Of a stretch of 64,000 nt of DNA, positions 34,186 to 45,114 are shown one piece after another. The translations under genes and the position numbers were made by a program. Numbering within the stretch: position 1 is the stretch's first letter; each line of letters opens with the position of its first letter. The stretch is taken from NCBI GenBank assembly GCA_002633005.1, contig NMRA01000060.1:227472-291471 (forward strand). The letters are read 5' to 3'. The notes under the pieces were generated by a model that saw nothing but the letters and a program-made list of their open reading frames with translations, had not been told where the DNA came from and did not search any database. The DNA comes from Phoronis australis (taxonomy: Eukaryota; Phoronida; Phoronidae).

Positions 34186-36472
34186 GTAAAAAAACATTTG
34201 CAATTATTTCTGAGCCCCGCACGGTCAAGACTAGCGAGACAAGTCCGTAACAGTTATGCTGTTCCTAAGTTTGNAACTTGGCCACGTTTTTAACAAAATA
34301 CTTATCTATGTTATGTGCTATCGGCAAATGTGATTGATTCATAAATAAGACCCTCACGCTTTGTTTTCTGCGAATCCCATGTATTCTGAAGGGGGCTAAC
34401 TGAGTGATTTTCGCGCATGCGCAATTCACGGTTTCAATATTGCTGGTAATGCATTAAGACAGTCCCCGGAAAATGTCAGCGGCACTCCAATGTCTAAGTT
34501 AGAGCGGTCTCGGTACGCGTACCAGGTTCCCACACCTGTAATGAATCAAAGGAAAGGAAATAACAGGAGTTTGGCGTCCACATGCGCAACGGCGACGGGA
34601 ATAAATCGGGGAACCTATTCCTATAATTTCTCTTATGTCTCAACACGCAACTGCTTCTGTGATAAATTTTGCGAAGTTTTTGGGGACTGCTGCCACGATG
34701 CTTCGAAATACTGGAGTACGAAATATCACGGTCCGTCGATAAATTTACCGGCAAACGCACATGAGTGCTTGACTGCCAACATCCTTGATTCGAACAGGTT
34801 GTATGCCGGCGACTCAGCATTTGGGCATGGAATTTCGGTCATAACAAAATGTCCTACAGCGATAACGGACGGAAGGGCTACCTTGTGTAAGCGGGTGAAC
34901 AGAAGCGATATCGTCACAAGTCTGTTGGTTACGGGAGAAACGGGATTAACCTATCGAAATGTTCACTGCGCGAAATGCCACGGTGAAATAAGGGTAACAT
35001 TCTGGAAAGTGGTCACCCAATGCGATTTACCAGTAAATCAGTCGAGTGTACCAGAGTTCCAAACTGTCGAAGACATTATACGCGAAAACAAATGTGACCG
35101 TATACTCCAATTCTCCGCACCTGCGCAGATAGGCTTCCGGACGTGCAAGAAACTTGAGGCGCAGTGCAATGCAACATCTGACGGAAAAATTCTTACGGAT
35201 AAGTGCAAGCGCGGACACGCTTCATTTGTTTATATGGTGAATGAACCAGGAACGGTCTACAGGAACAAGTACTGCGCTAAATGCGCAAATCTCTCGGATA
35301 TGGTACTTACAGCGAAAGAACCAGAAAAAAACGCGCAAGATGGTGAAACGGTCTTCAAAAAATTTTCAATGATTATTACTGTCGAAGGTGAAGTGCAGAG
35401 ATGTAAGCCCAATCATAACGAACCAGGAATTGAAAACGCCAACAGCTTAATACATGTAGTTAACCTCTATCCGAGAAACTGCCATAAACAAAGTGGTCCC
35501 TGTGATAACAAAGTGCCGAAAAGAACAGAAAAACCAATGGAGTTGTCATCTGAATGTGAATCTTCTACTAACAATTCTAATACTACTTCGATGCCAGCTG
35601 AAGACGTTGTGGAGGTTTGGTTAACAGTCGTTTTATTGTCGATATCCTTGGCTGCTATGGTAATTAATTTCTTAATCTACTTAATTCTCCCAACACTGAG
35701 AAATAACCCAGGCAAATTTTTACTAAGTTTGATATCTGCTTTATTTTTAGCAGAATTCGTTTTCTTGGTGGGCGCAAGCAGAACGGAGAACTATTTCATT
35801 TGCGTAGGAATATCAGTAGCCATTCATTACTTCTTCTTGGCGTCGTTCTTCTGGATGAACGTGATGGCTATAGACATATTTCTAACATTCGGATTCTCGA
35901 AAATGATAAAAACGCCTGCGAACAAGATTAGGTATTTTGTGCTGTATTCCGTATACGCTTGGATTTCGCCGTTGGTCATAGTCGCCGCAGCTCTCGTAGT
36001 AAATGTCGTCTCAGATAAATCTTATTATTTAAACCCCAACTACGGAATCGAAAGAGACTCGTGCTGGATTAACAGAGATCTTCCGCTGATCGTTTTCTTT
36101 CTTTTGCCTCTTGGAACGCTCATGATAGCCAATATCGTTCTGTTTATACTCACTTCACTTAGCATTTGCAAAATTACCAAATCGACGGACAGAATGATTC
36201 ATAAAAATGAAAAATCTCGTCTTTGCGTGTATCTGAAACTCTCAACTGTGGTGGGTCTCACATGGACCTTTTCCATTATTGCCGCCTTTACTAATTCTGT
36301 GGTTTTTCGGTATCTCTTTACTATCTTCAATGGCCTTCAAGGTCTTTTTATTTGCCTCTCGTTTACAATGACAAAGCGAGTGGGCAGGTTATTGAAAGAG
36401 AAATTCTCTTCCGTTCGTCAGGCCCCTGCCACCGAAGAAATTGAGTGCAAAAGCAGTAGCACATCAAAATAA
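33934..36472 (+). CDS. SMB-domain, Methuselah-like seven-helix GPCR, 2 exons
   Basis: Exon 1 33934-34185 and exon 2 34463-36472 join in phase 0 (AGG|GTAAAA ... GACAG|TCC), giving 753 residues. Residues 1-20 are a signal peptide (MHFTAIFVLELFISK). After an acidic linker, residues about 125-162 form a somatomedin-B-like module (CFCDKFCEVFGDCC). Two later segments share YRNxxCAKC, a cysteine motif of this receptor type. No GPS autoproteolysis site (HxS/T) precedes helix 1. Seven hydrophobic helices follow, from VWLTVVLLSISLAAM to GLQGLFICLSF, with the family-B-like features NNPGKFLLSL after TM1, FFWMNVMAIDIF in TM3 and GLTWTFSII in TM6. The short tail ends SSSTSK. Ligand unknown. Best described as a Methuselah-like/secretin-superfamily receptor. 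The intron carries an N at 34274, so its exact sequence is uncertain. Confidence 0.8.
34463..36472 (+). CDS. GPCR exon 2: SMB, cysteine-rich ectodomain, 7TM
   Basis: Acceptor GACAG at 34458-34462; the frame is open from the first base (SPENVSG) to TAA at 36470. An ATG at 34490 would give a leaderless protein, so the exon-1 start is preferred. Confidence 0.85.
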   Translation, partial: SPENVSGTPMSKLERSRYAYQVPTPVMNQRKGNNRSLASTCATATGINRGTYSYNFSYVSTRNCFCDKFCEVFGDCCHDASKYWSTKYHGPSINLPANAHECLTANILDSNRLYAGDSAFGHGISVITKCPTAITDGRATLCKRVNRSDIVTSLLVTGETGLTYRNVHCAKCHGEIRVTFWKVVTQCDLPVNQSSVPEFQTVEDIIRENKCDRILQFSAPAQIGFRTCKKLEAQCNATSDGKILTDKCKRGHASFVYMVNEPGTVYRNKYCAKCANLSDMVLTAKEPEKNAQDGETVFKKFSMIITVEGEVQRCKPNHNEPGIENANSLIHVVNLYPRNCHKQSGPCDNKVPKRTEKPMELSSECESSTNNSNTTSMPAEDVVEVWLTVVLLSISLAAMVINFLIYLILPTLRNNPGKFLLSLISALFLAEFVFLVGASRTENYFICVGISVAIHYFFLASFFWMNVMAIDIFLTFGFSKMIKTPANKIRYFVLYSVYAWISPLVIVAAALVVNVVSDKSYYLNPNYGIERDSCWINRDLPLIVFFLLPLGTLMIANIVLFILTSLSICKITKSTDRMIHKNEKSRLCVYLKLSTVVGLTWTFSIIAAFTNSVVFRYLFTIFNGLQGLFICLSFTMTKRVGRLLKEKFSSVRQAPATEEIECKSSSTSK

Positions 36473-37965
36473 CCGGATCTGCGCCCCCCCCCCCCCCCNT
36501 GCCCCCCCCCCCCCCATCTGCCTCTGTATTTCTGGGTTTATTTTTGCTATTCATTTCTTAGGTTATTGCATAAATGATGCAAGACAATGGGTTTTCTTAA
36601 AATGATGTATCAATGATGCACCGGATGAAACATTTCACTTACCATGAGTAGCGTGGTCGAAGAGCAAATCGATTGTTGTATGCATTCTTTTAATTGTAAT
36701 ATCGTAAGATTCTAATTCTGTATGTCAACTTAAAGTTATTTTCTGGTCAAGATCCGCCAATTTTAAAGCAAGACTAAAAATGTGAAGCGAGATGTTCTAA
36801 GGTAATAGTGATAGTACCTAAATAACCCTCACTATAACTTTAATAGGATACATGTTGATGCGTGTATAGCATAAGTTAGACGTTATAGCTGTAGGAACTT
36901 CTTGCGGATTTTTCGGGAATATTTATTTTCAGTTAATGACGTAAGACAGTTTCACATTACATAAGGCCAAAAAGGTAAGTTGGTTTTGTTCTTTGTTCCG
37001 ACTAATTTTGAGACCTGCGCTCACCAACTTAAAAAAAAAAACGCCCGGGCGCAACAATTTCAGCTGAGGTACCTTTCGTTTCTTTTTTAAAAAGGAGCGC
37101 AAAGGCACGTGAGCAAAAATAATGAAGGTTTGAAACGCCATGATTTACCAAGCGATGTTCCCATCATTTTGCTAGTCTCAGGTGGGTTTTCTATTTAAGA
37201 AGGTGAGCAAGTGTAAATACCACAACACAGACCCAATTTTCAAAGACGCAGATCAGGGCCCGAGGTTTAAGCTTTTTACTAGAAGTAGAACTCGAAATTG
37301 TATCTACCGTTTTCTACTTTACTTTTGGCTACATCAAGATTGACTATTATGGTATGCTCGAGTGGATTAGCTGGATAACTTTCTAATCCTAGTTTGCACT
37401 CAATGACCTCATCATTCATGCTAACTGAAATTTCGAGTCTGAACTCTAAATTTCGAGTTTTTACTTGCATCTAGGTGTCATCAAATAAGAACTTGGACTA
37501 GAAACTCATTTGCCTAAACCTTAATATACGCGAGCACAAAATAATAGACAATTATTTTGAGTTCGTTCAAATTAAGTAGCACGGGAAGTGTCCAAAATAA
37601 TTTCGAGTTCTTTTTCAAGTAGAAAGATTAGTTCCAACTATCTGTATTGAAGCTGGTTGATGAATAAATGTTGATAGTGATTCTTCTACTGTTCGATATT
37701 AGTGTTTCATGTACTAGACATACACAAGGTGTCGGTACAATGCCGGGAGCTCAAGTTCACTTCCTATAAATCAGTCTCTGGGCCCGGTGTATGATTACAC
37801 CACCTAGACTACCATAAATGGTTCCCATTCATCCTGACTCTCATGATTGGTCAAAGAAATGACGTCAAGAAAATTTAGCAGCCAGTAACAATTCCATTTC
37901 TCTTTTAAAAACCCACGCTGATGATCGCTGGGTACTGGCAACACAATCATAATCTTACTGTCCAC
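36473..37965. other. 3' flank of the GPCR
   Basis: A poly-C tract split by an N (36485-36515) follows the stop directly. No early AATAAA is present; one lies near 37663. No other gene seen. Confidence 0.4.
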
Positions 37966-37972
37966 CAGTGGC

Positions 37973-38905
37973 GGATCTAGGATATCACAAGGGGAGGGGC
38001 AACATTTTGTCCGGATGTAAGCATTTGTGCAAACCACGATTGTGGATGCGCATAGCACCGAATGGGGGGAGGACGGGAGGGAGTTTGCCCCTCTCCCGCC
38101 CAGGAAAATTTTCTGTTTTTTCCTTGATTCCTGAAGTATTATCCAAGAGAACGTGTCAAACAGGAAAAACCGCAAGTACCACAGACTAGCACCCACGACC
38201 GGGCGGATAGAGCGCGCGCGCTTTACGACTACACCACCACGATTTAACTACTAATCTTGTACTAAGAGACCTAGGCCTACTTGTTTATGGTCCACAGCGT
38301 TTACGCGTGAAACCTACTTCTCTTTGTAATGCTTATTACACGTTTTATAATTTGTGCAATCGGTTCTTAACAAATTTGTTGTATTTAAAATAATCTTCAA
38401 ATGCCCAAAAAGACCAAATCCTTTTTTCGTGTTGGCAATAATGACGGGATTGCTTTGGAAAACGTCTTAAGTTAAGGTTTGACAAAGAGAGAATTATGAA
38501 TTTCTGAGTGATTCACTAAGGCTTCGATTAAAATTCACATCTTACCAGAAGCTTCTGTTTTTTCATCGTCACTCAGGTTCCATTTTCTGTAAAAAATGAA
38601 GTAAATTTTCTTCATTGCACAGTGGAGCAGACCACGGAAACGGAGTCGTAGTGAACAGGGCCACTGCCGGTCGCCTGGGATATCGTGGGAGAGCTACTTA
38701 GCCATAGTTCCGTTACGAATGCGCCGTGTTCCGAATTTGACACTTGAAATTGGATCTGAATGCCCCCCCCCAAAACACTAAAACTGGACACATTCAAATC
38801 TTGTTTCATCCGTATAATTACCGGGTTTAATTAATGAACTCAACATTTCCCTACACTCTTGCTGTTTTATTTTTTGCAGCCAACCCCCCCCCCACCCCTA
38901 AATCC
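37973..38905. mobile_element. Possible DNA element bounded by GGCGGATCTAGG ends
   Basis: GTGGCGGATCTAGGATATC at 37973 and CCCCTAAATCCGCCTATG at about 38895 are inverted versions of the same end motif seen at 15293. The interior is heterogeneous, so this may be two separate fragments. Confidence 0.3.
38172..38240 (-). repeat. tRNA-derived SINE head
   Basis: On the minus strand TGGTGTAGTCG (A-box like) is followed at tRNA spacing by GGTCGTGGGTGCTAGTC, a decayed B-box of the common GGTCGTGGGTTCGATTCC type. Too degenerate for a tRNA gene. Confidence 0.4.
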
Positions 38906-41747
38906 GCCTATGTCCACGTAGTGTTCAATTCGCAGCATTGAAGAGACATTCCAAATAAGAGAGTCAATACCATAGACATCGTCAATACAGTCAGGAACTT
39001 AGCTGTATTTTCAGAGGTCTGTGGTATTTCCGGCTTGCACTATGCCGGACTGGGCGGCGGGCGCTGATGTGAAAGTAGGCGCGTGAGTCGTCACGAGCTC
39101 TGCGTGCGGCAAACAAACTACTCAGTTTTGGGGAAAGAACTTTTCTCATTCATTGTTACTTGGAACTCAAAAACGTCAAGGAATTGCAAAGACACTTAAT
39201 CATCGCCCACATTTATTGTCATTTGAAGTGAGAATATAGTTTTGAGACATTCAGTGTGAGAAGAGGGCGAATCATTTGAAGTGGAACTTGCACGTCAATT
39301 TCTTATCTCTGTGTCTACTTGATCAAATTAGTTAGAAACACAACATTAGCCACGATGTGATTATGTAGTAGGCTGAAATTCTCAGATGTTTTGAAGAACA
39401 AGTTTTGTGTTGAAAACAATCCGCCGTAAATCACTCAACCGTGTCCAGTAAGTATTGTGAGGTGGTGTTGGGGAATAATACTGCATGATGCAGGCAACGT
39501 GAGCCCTCAATGTACGTCATTATTGCAAAGGTCACCTATTTGCAGAATTTTTATTTTCACTTTTACAAGTTGTCAACGAATACAACTGCTTTTTGTTTAG
39601 CTTAGATGATCTTCAAATAGCATTGTCATTTAGTTCCTGCTATACATTAGTATAGTTAGGAGCATGCAAATACATCTTTAAGACCAACATTTAACAAATT
39701 TAGCAGTCACCAGTCAATGTAAACGTCACCTGCTACACTCCTATTACAAGTGAATTACAAACTACATGTATGGTAAACTCGATATGTGAGTCCAATGCCA
39801 ACGCTGGAACTGCGATCTTTTCACTATGTCCAATGATGACACCCCATTAATGAAGAATACACCAGGATTGAATTTGGAAATTTTAAAATATGTATCACAT
39901 TGAAAAGGTCATTTGTTTGGAAAGGCAGTTGGTTGAACTTGGTTTCCGCTAAAATTTTGAAGGAAAATGATGCCGACACCTGTCTAAACAGCTATAATAA
40001 ACAACCACCGTTTAACATTTCAATTTTAGTTAACAAAAATAACATTGAGTATTTCCTGTTTTGTACATGGAAATGACTTTAATATGAACTTATGTGGCAA
40101 TTTCAGTAAATTGCAACGTTTCTGCCAAGTTTTCTATCAAATTACCCTGGAAAACGATTCTTATCTATATACGCACAGCTCTGTCCATTAAACTGCTACA
40201 TGTATACGGTGGATCGAAATGTTTGTCTGTGTGAATTTCTGCACTCTCGAATATTCCATTGATGAGTTCAGACAATGTGAAGCTTGGACAAGTACCCACG
40301 ACGTTCAGTTGGCATGGTTATATTATACATAAAAATCTGGCGAGAACCTAGAGAAAATGCAATGCAAGAATACGTAAGTCTTAGCGAGATATCGCAAAGT
40401 ATTACATGCGAACCACGTGACCACATTAGCTCTCTACGAGAGATTCTTGCCTCTAAGTACTCCCATCTATATTTATGTTCTCATTGTATCTTCTGACAAA
40501 TCAAGGACTCGGCTTTCGCTTTAAGACCTCAAATTCACATCAACTAAATAAGCAAGTATTTAACCCCAATCTTGTTAGAAACTTTAAATGACCGACGAAG
40601 TTCAAACACTGATTTCCATTGAGTAATTGAGTGCAGGCTCGCAAATATGCTATTGTTTTGAGTTTACACGATTTGTGGCAAGAGCCCCTCTCCGACGCGG
40701 CAGCAAGGGTGTGCGAGAAAAGTTTGCGAGACTTCGATTGTCAAACATGCAACGTACACCTTGACGTACTTGATGTAGGCTCATCATAGCACGGCATAAT
40801 TGACCTATCGCAAACTCCGCCCCTATGCGAAAAATCACGTGATACCCGACAATCAAACGAGATGTCAGAGGCAAATACACTGTCGCTAAACAACGTTCCT
40901 GGTGGAATCGATGAGTGTTTTTGCAATATTTGAAAACGCTTCAACAGAGACAAGAGGCGATGCTTTTCAACAGAGAATCGTACGTTCATGATATGGGAAT
41001 CTGTAAAGGTGACGATGAAAAAATAGCTTGAGGAGCCAGCTAAAATCCGAAGAACCCCTCGGCCTATGGGCCACCTTCACCAGACAAATGACAAGGTAAC
41101 TGATACGATATGTTCATGTAAAGCTGGGTATGTACCTTAAAGTCGAATCGAATTATCTGTACGATTCCATTGATTTCATGATCTTTCGAATAAAATCAGT
41201 GAAGATTTACCGATATTTTTATTCTGTCGTCTGCTAAATTTCACCAAATGAAAAGTAGGTCACAACTGGTGGGACTCCTGGAGTAACGTAGGTCATAGAT
41301 TACAGACAACACATGCACAATAGTCTCTGATTAGGTCGACTCGATAGCTCTGTTTATGCTTTTCTAATCTCGTAACGAAATATTTTGATAAAAAAATTCA
41401 GGTTCATAGCTCTGGTATCCAACTCGTCCCAGGCAAACAGTTAGCTCCGGTACGTCTAGGGCTGTGTCTAAGTCAAATTAATGTCTGGAATTCAGCGTCG
41501 GATCTAGGATACCACAAGGAGGGCCCAACATGTTGCCTCCGTCGTGGCCGGGGATGTAGACCTTTGGACCTTCTGTTCAGAAAATTTATCAGTGGACTAA
41601 AAAAAACAGGAACACGATTCTGCCGCGATCTGGGGTCTGAGCCCCCCCCCCTCTTCCACTACCGGTCCTAATTACTGAACTCACTATTTCCTCACGCTTC
41701 ATGCTCTTGCTGATTCATTTTGCTTGCGGCAGCCAAGGGGGGGGGGG
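38906..41747. other. Gene-poor DNA
   Basis: A GC-richer patch at 39040-39130 and a CCA|GTAAGT donor-like site at about 39448 could be a non-coding first exon on the plus strand, but no partner exon is seen. A CGAGATATCGC/CCACGTGACC repeat relative lies at about 40385-40460. Another GGATCTAGGATACCACAAGG repeat end lies at 41503. Confidence 0.35.
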
Positions 41748-42036
41748 NNNNNNNNNNNNNNNNNNNNNNNNNNNNNNNNNNNNNNNNNNNNNNNNNNNNN
41801 NNNNNNNNNNNNNNNNNNNNNNNNNNNNNNNNNNNNNNNNNNNNNNNNNNNNNNNNNNNNNNNNNNNNNNNNNNNNNNNNNNNNNNNNNNNNNNNNNNNN
41901 NNNNNNNNNNNNNNNNNNNNNNNNNNNNNNNNNNNNNNNNNNNNNNNNNNNNNNNNNNNNNNNNNNNNNNNNNNNNNNNNNNNNNNNNNNNNNNNNNNNN
42001 NNNNNNNNNNNNNNNNNNNNNNNNNNNNNNNNNNNN
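41748..42036. other. Assembly gap (289 N)
   Basis: Run of N directly after a poly-G tract, which probably stalled sequencing. Confidence 0.98.
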
Positions 42037-42525
42037 AAAAAATGACGGGATATTATTCTGGAGCAGCATAACGGCTGTCGGTGCTACACACGCCATATCA
42101 ACACCGTTTCCCCATTCTTAGCGGACAATTTCTTGAGCTATAGACTAATGTAAGTTTTACTGTACAACGTGTGGTTTGTCGGGTAAAATGGCGGCTTGGA
42201 AACGCAGATGAAGGTGTGCCAAGAATGCTGCGTTCTGATTGGTCAATTAAGCCGTCCGTCATAATCCTGGCGATAGGTCAATTAGTCGAGCGTCATCTGG
42301 ATGCGTTCCCGATCACACCTCAGTGTGACATTTTCAGTGACCCCTGCTTATAATTCCGATGGCATCGAAGTTAGTTTTCCCATTTTAGTGAAGCGTCGAC
42401 GCTTCGCTGTTAAATTCATCTCGTTGACTCCAAAGTTACTCGCTTTCGCACTGTTAACAGTACTATATCGAAGTTAACTGTTCCCATGAGTGGGATAACT
42501 TGAAGCTAGTACGCGTTGACACGGT

Positions 42526-42619
42526 TATAAATGCACGACGATCAACTCGTGAACAGTGTTTTGTCAAAACACGACCTCACTTTTCTCACAAAAATGGTGT
42601 ACGGAACGCAACTCTCAAG
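42526..42619 (+). promoter_or_regulatory. Candidate TATA promoter with a mini first exon
   Basis: TATAAAT at 42526-42532 is followed 62 bases later by ATGGTGTACGG and, after 26 coding bases, by a good donor (CAAG|GTAAGG at 42620). The matching second exon is not found, so this may be a transposon promoter or chance. Confidence 0.25.
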
Positions 42620-42889
42620 GTAAGGAGATACAGACCTGGACGCAAGAAATAAAATTGCCGTGGGGGGGGGGGAGGAGCAGAGTAGTTTAGTGCCGGAACA
42701 CCTCCGAAAATCAACAACAGCCTCGGTCTTCTCATCAGGAACAAATTTTAGTAGTAATCATTCAAGCGGTTTAGTGGATGGAAAGAGTGATGTCAATGGT
42801 TACATTGAGAGAAGGCGTCATTGTCTCCTTAACAGAAACCTAATTTATCACGTTCCGCAAAGAATCAGATACAGAAGACAACGAAAAAC

Positions 42890-42985
42890 ATTGCTCCTAG
42901 GGGGCACAGCGTTAATCGGTTCCATCCAAATGTCGTCGTCCGTTGTCAACTTCATATAAATAGACTTTCCAACTAATAAGGACCA
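42890..42985 (+). repeat. Dispersed repeat, copy 1
   Basis: CTAGGGGGCACAGCGTTAAT and GTCGTCCGTTGTCAACTTCA are also found at 44775-44875 in the same order. Confidence 0.6.
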
Positions 42986-43589
42986 TGCTGAGGGTTTGAG
43001 AGATAGTCATGGATGCAAAACACTACCACTACCGGGGTTTTCCTTAGATCTAAGCCCCTGGGCGTGTATTGGGAAAATGAAAATTTTCAGGCATTTTTAG
43101 TGACACCAATAAACACCCGGGCGTTTATTCGGAAAAAGGGGACGGGTAAACGGAAAGTCAGAACTTTGACTACGTACGTGAAGCGCGATATGTATTTTTG
43201 TAAGTGAAACAGCCCTTGGATTGGTAGTCCTTAAAGTGACTGTTCTGAATATATTGATACCTGTTAACAACATCAATTGTTGCAATATCTGCGCAGCTGG
43301 AAAAATTAATGTGCGCGACACTTCTAGACCTCCTTAGGGCAGATAATCTATGAACATCGGCTTGAATACTGAGTCCCACTTCGTATTGTGAAAAAAATAA
43401 CAAATTTGAGTCAGCTATGTATATAGGTATGTGCCCAACCGTAAGTCCGTCTTTGACTACTTACATGCTTTAATAACATTTAAGTCCATGTAGGGGATTC
43501 ATGAACGAGTCACTTATGATGCAACAGACAGTAATGATGAGGCGAGGTCCTTATTTTAACACTGACAAATCCGTTTTCCTTATGAACGC

Positions 43590-43960
43590 ACTCCGGAGCC
43601 CCTGGGTAGAAATTGAACTCGCAGAGTTTCAAAAATTGAATATTGGCGTGAAGATAATTCCAGCCAGAATGACCTGTTTCCTTCAGCCACTTGATATTTC
43701 TGTTAACTCTCCGGTCAAAGCTAGGTTGCGAGATCAGTATCAGTATTGGCTTGAAACGGCGAGAAAGAATATACCCCGAGAGGGTACCACCGTCGCCCAT
43801 TCTATCAGAATTTGTATCTTCAGCCATGCGGCAAATCCTGCAAGACATCATTATCAGAGCGTTTGAATGTTGCAGCATAGCTGCTGCTGGGCAAATGGTC
43901 TCTACCTTATTATACATGGGGTACAACGAGGGTATCCAAGAGATGGACGCAAGTAACTGG
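43590..43960 (+). pseudogene. Remnant of a pogo/Tigger-like DDE transposase
   Basis: The frame reading IIPARMTCFLQPLDISVN then ARLRDQYQYW matches the C-terminal DDE_1 signature (TxxLQPLDVSxNKPFKxxLR) of pogo/Tigger/Jerky transposases. Shortly after ARKNIPRE the frame shifts by about 43790; the other frame carries LSEFVSSAMRQI and IIRAFECCSI, which fit the helices that follow in these proteins. Upstream catalytic residues are absent, so only the 3' part of a dead element remains. Confidence 0.6.
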
Positions 43961-44082
43961 ATCTCTTCATCGACTCGGAGATGGAAAAAGTCACTCCCAG
44001 GACGAGCTGGATGAAAACATTGACATGGACAGAATACACGTAGATTAAGAGGTTTCCTCACTGGTTTTTTTACTTAAAACTT

Positions 44083-44396
44083 TATGTTAATAAACACATA
44101 GTTCGGCAACACTTTGTTCGATTTTATAAACGATGAACGCTCCAAAAACTGAATTTGTGACTTAAAAGTTTACGCTGAGTAAGCTTTTAAAAGAAAAATT
44201 TCCGAAAAAATCAACAGTCATCCCCTTCACAGTAGAAACTTAAACGCCAATTTTCATTCTTAGAATGGTTTGGTTGGTAGAGGCGGACACCGAAAACAGA
44301 CTAGAAAACAGTAAAAATGGCCTCCAGATGGTCCAAAATACGTCAAAACCATCCGAAAACGGCAACGTGTGATCGTTTCTTTGATAGAAATCTATT
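44083..44396 (+). repeat. Duplicated segment abutting N at 44397, left copy
   Basis: TATGTTAATAAACACATAGT to GATAGAAATCTATT, repeated almost identically at 44398-44711. The left copy ends exactly at the N and the right copy starts exactly after it. Confidence 0.9.
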
Positions 44397-44397
44397 N

Positions 44398-44711
44398 TAT
44401 GTTAATAAACACATAGTTCGGCAACACTTTGTTCGATTTTATAAACGATGAACGCTCCAAAAACTGAATTTGTGACTTAAAAGTTTACGCTGAGTAAGCT
44501 TTTAAAAGAAAAATTTCCGAAAAAATCAACAGTCATCCCCTTCACAGTAGAAACTTAAACGCCAATTTTCATTCTTAGAATGGTTTGGTTGGTAGAGGCG
44601 GACACCGAAAACAGACTAGAAAACAGTAAAAATGGCCTCCAGATGGTCCAAAATACGTCAAAACCACCCGAGAACGGCAACGTGTGATCGTTTCTTTGAT
44701 AGAAATCTATT
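44398..44711 (+). repeat. Duplicated segment abutting N at 44397, right copy
   Basis: Two or three substitutions relative to the left copy (e.g. CATCCGAAAA against CACCCGAGAA). Best read as unmerged overlapping contig ends. Confidence 0.9.
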
Positions 44712-44774
44712 TACTAATAAACTTTATAAGAATCCGTCAAGGAACTTCAAAGACAGCGAAAAACGGAAAAAAGT

Positions 44775-44890
44775 GAAATTACCACTAGGGGGCACAGCAT
44801 TCGTTGGATCCGTCTGAAAGTTATAGTCGTCCGTTGTCAACTTCATATAGGCCCTAAATACATTTGCTTAATTTAATAAAGATCCTGGAG
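44775..44890 (+). repeat. Dispersed repeat, copy 2
   Basis: ACTAGGGGGCACAGCATTCG and GTCGTCCGTTGTCAACTTCA match 42890-42985; a more diverged relative (CACTAGGAGGC) follows at 44929. Confidence 0.6.
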
Positions 44891-45114
44891 TGGTGTTACC
44901 AGATACAGCTGTGGGCGCAAAAAACTGCCACTAGGAGGCTCCATAGTAGTCGAAGTCATTGGAAAATCATAGTCAACCATCCTCTTCACACTAAAATCAT
45001 TATGCCAATTGTCACAGACACCCAGACATAGATTACAGCAATATGCACCCACATATAAATATATGCAAACATAAAAATGATAAGGCACAAGTAAGTGGGC
45101 ATATAGAAAGAAAA

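Noticed and set aside
41692-42121. Open frames across the N run
   Set aside because: They are made of unknown bases and carry no information.
42660-42959. 99-residue plus-strand frame
   Set aside because: Starts in a poly-G tract and ends in a dispersed repeat also found at 44775; no domain.
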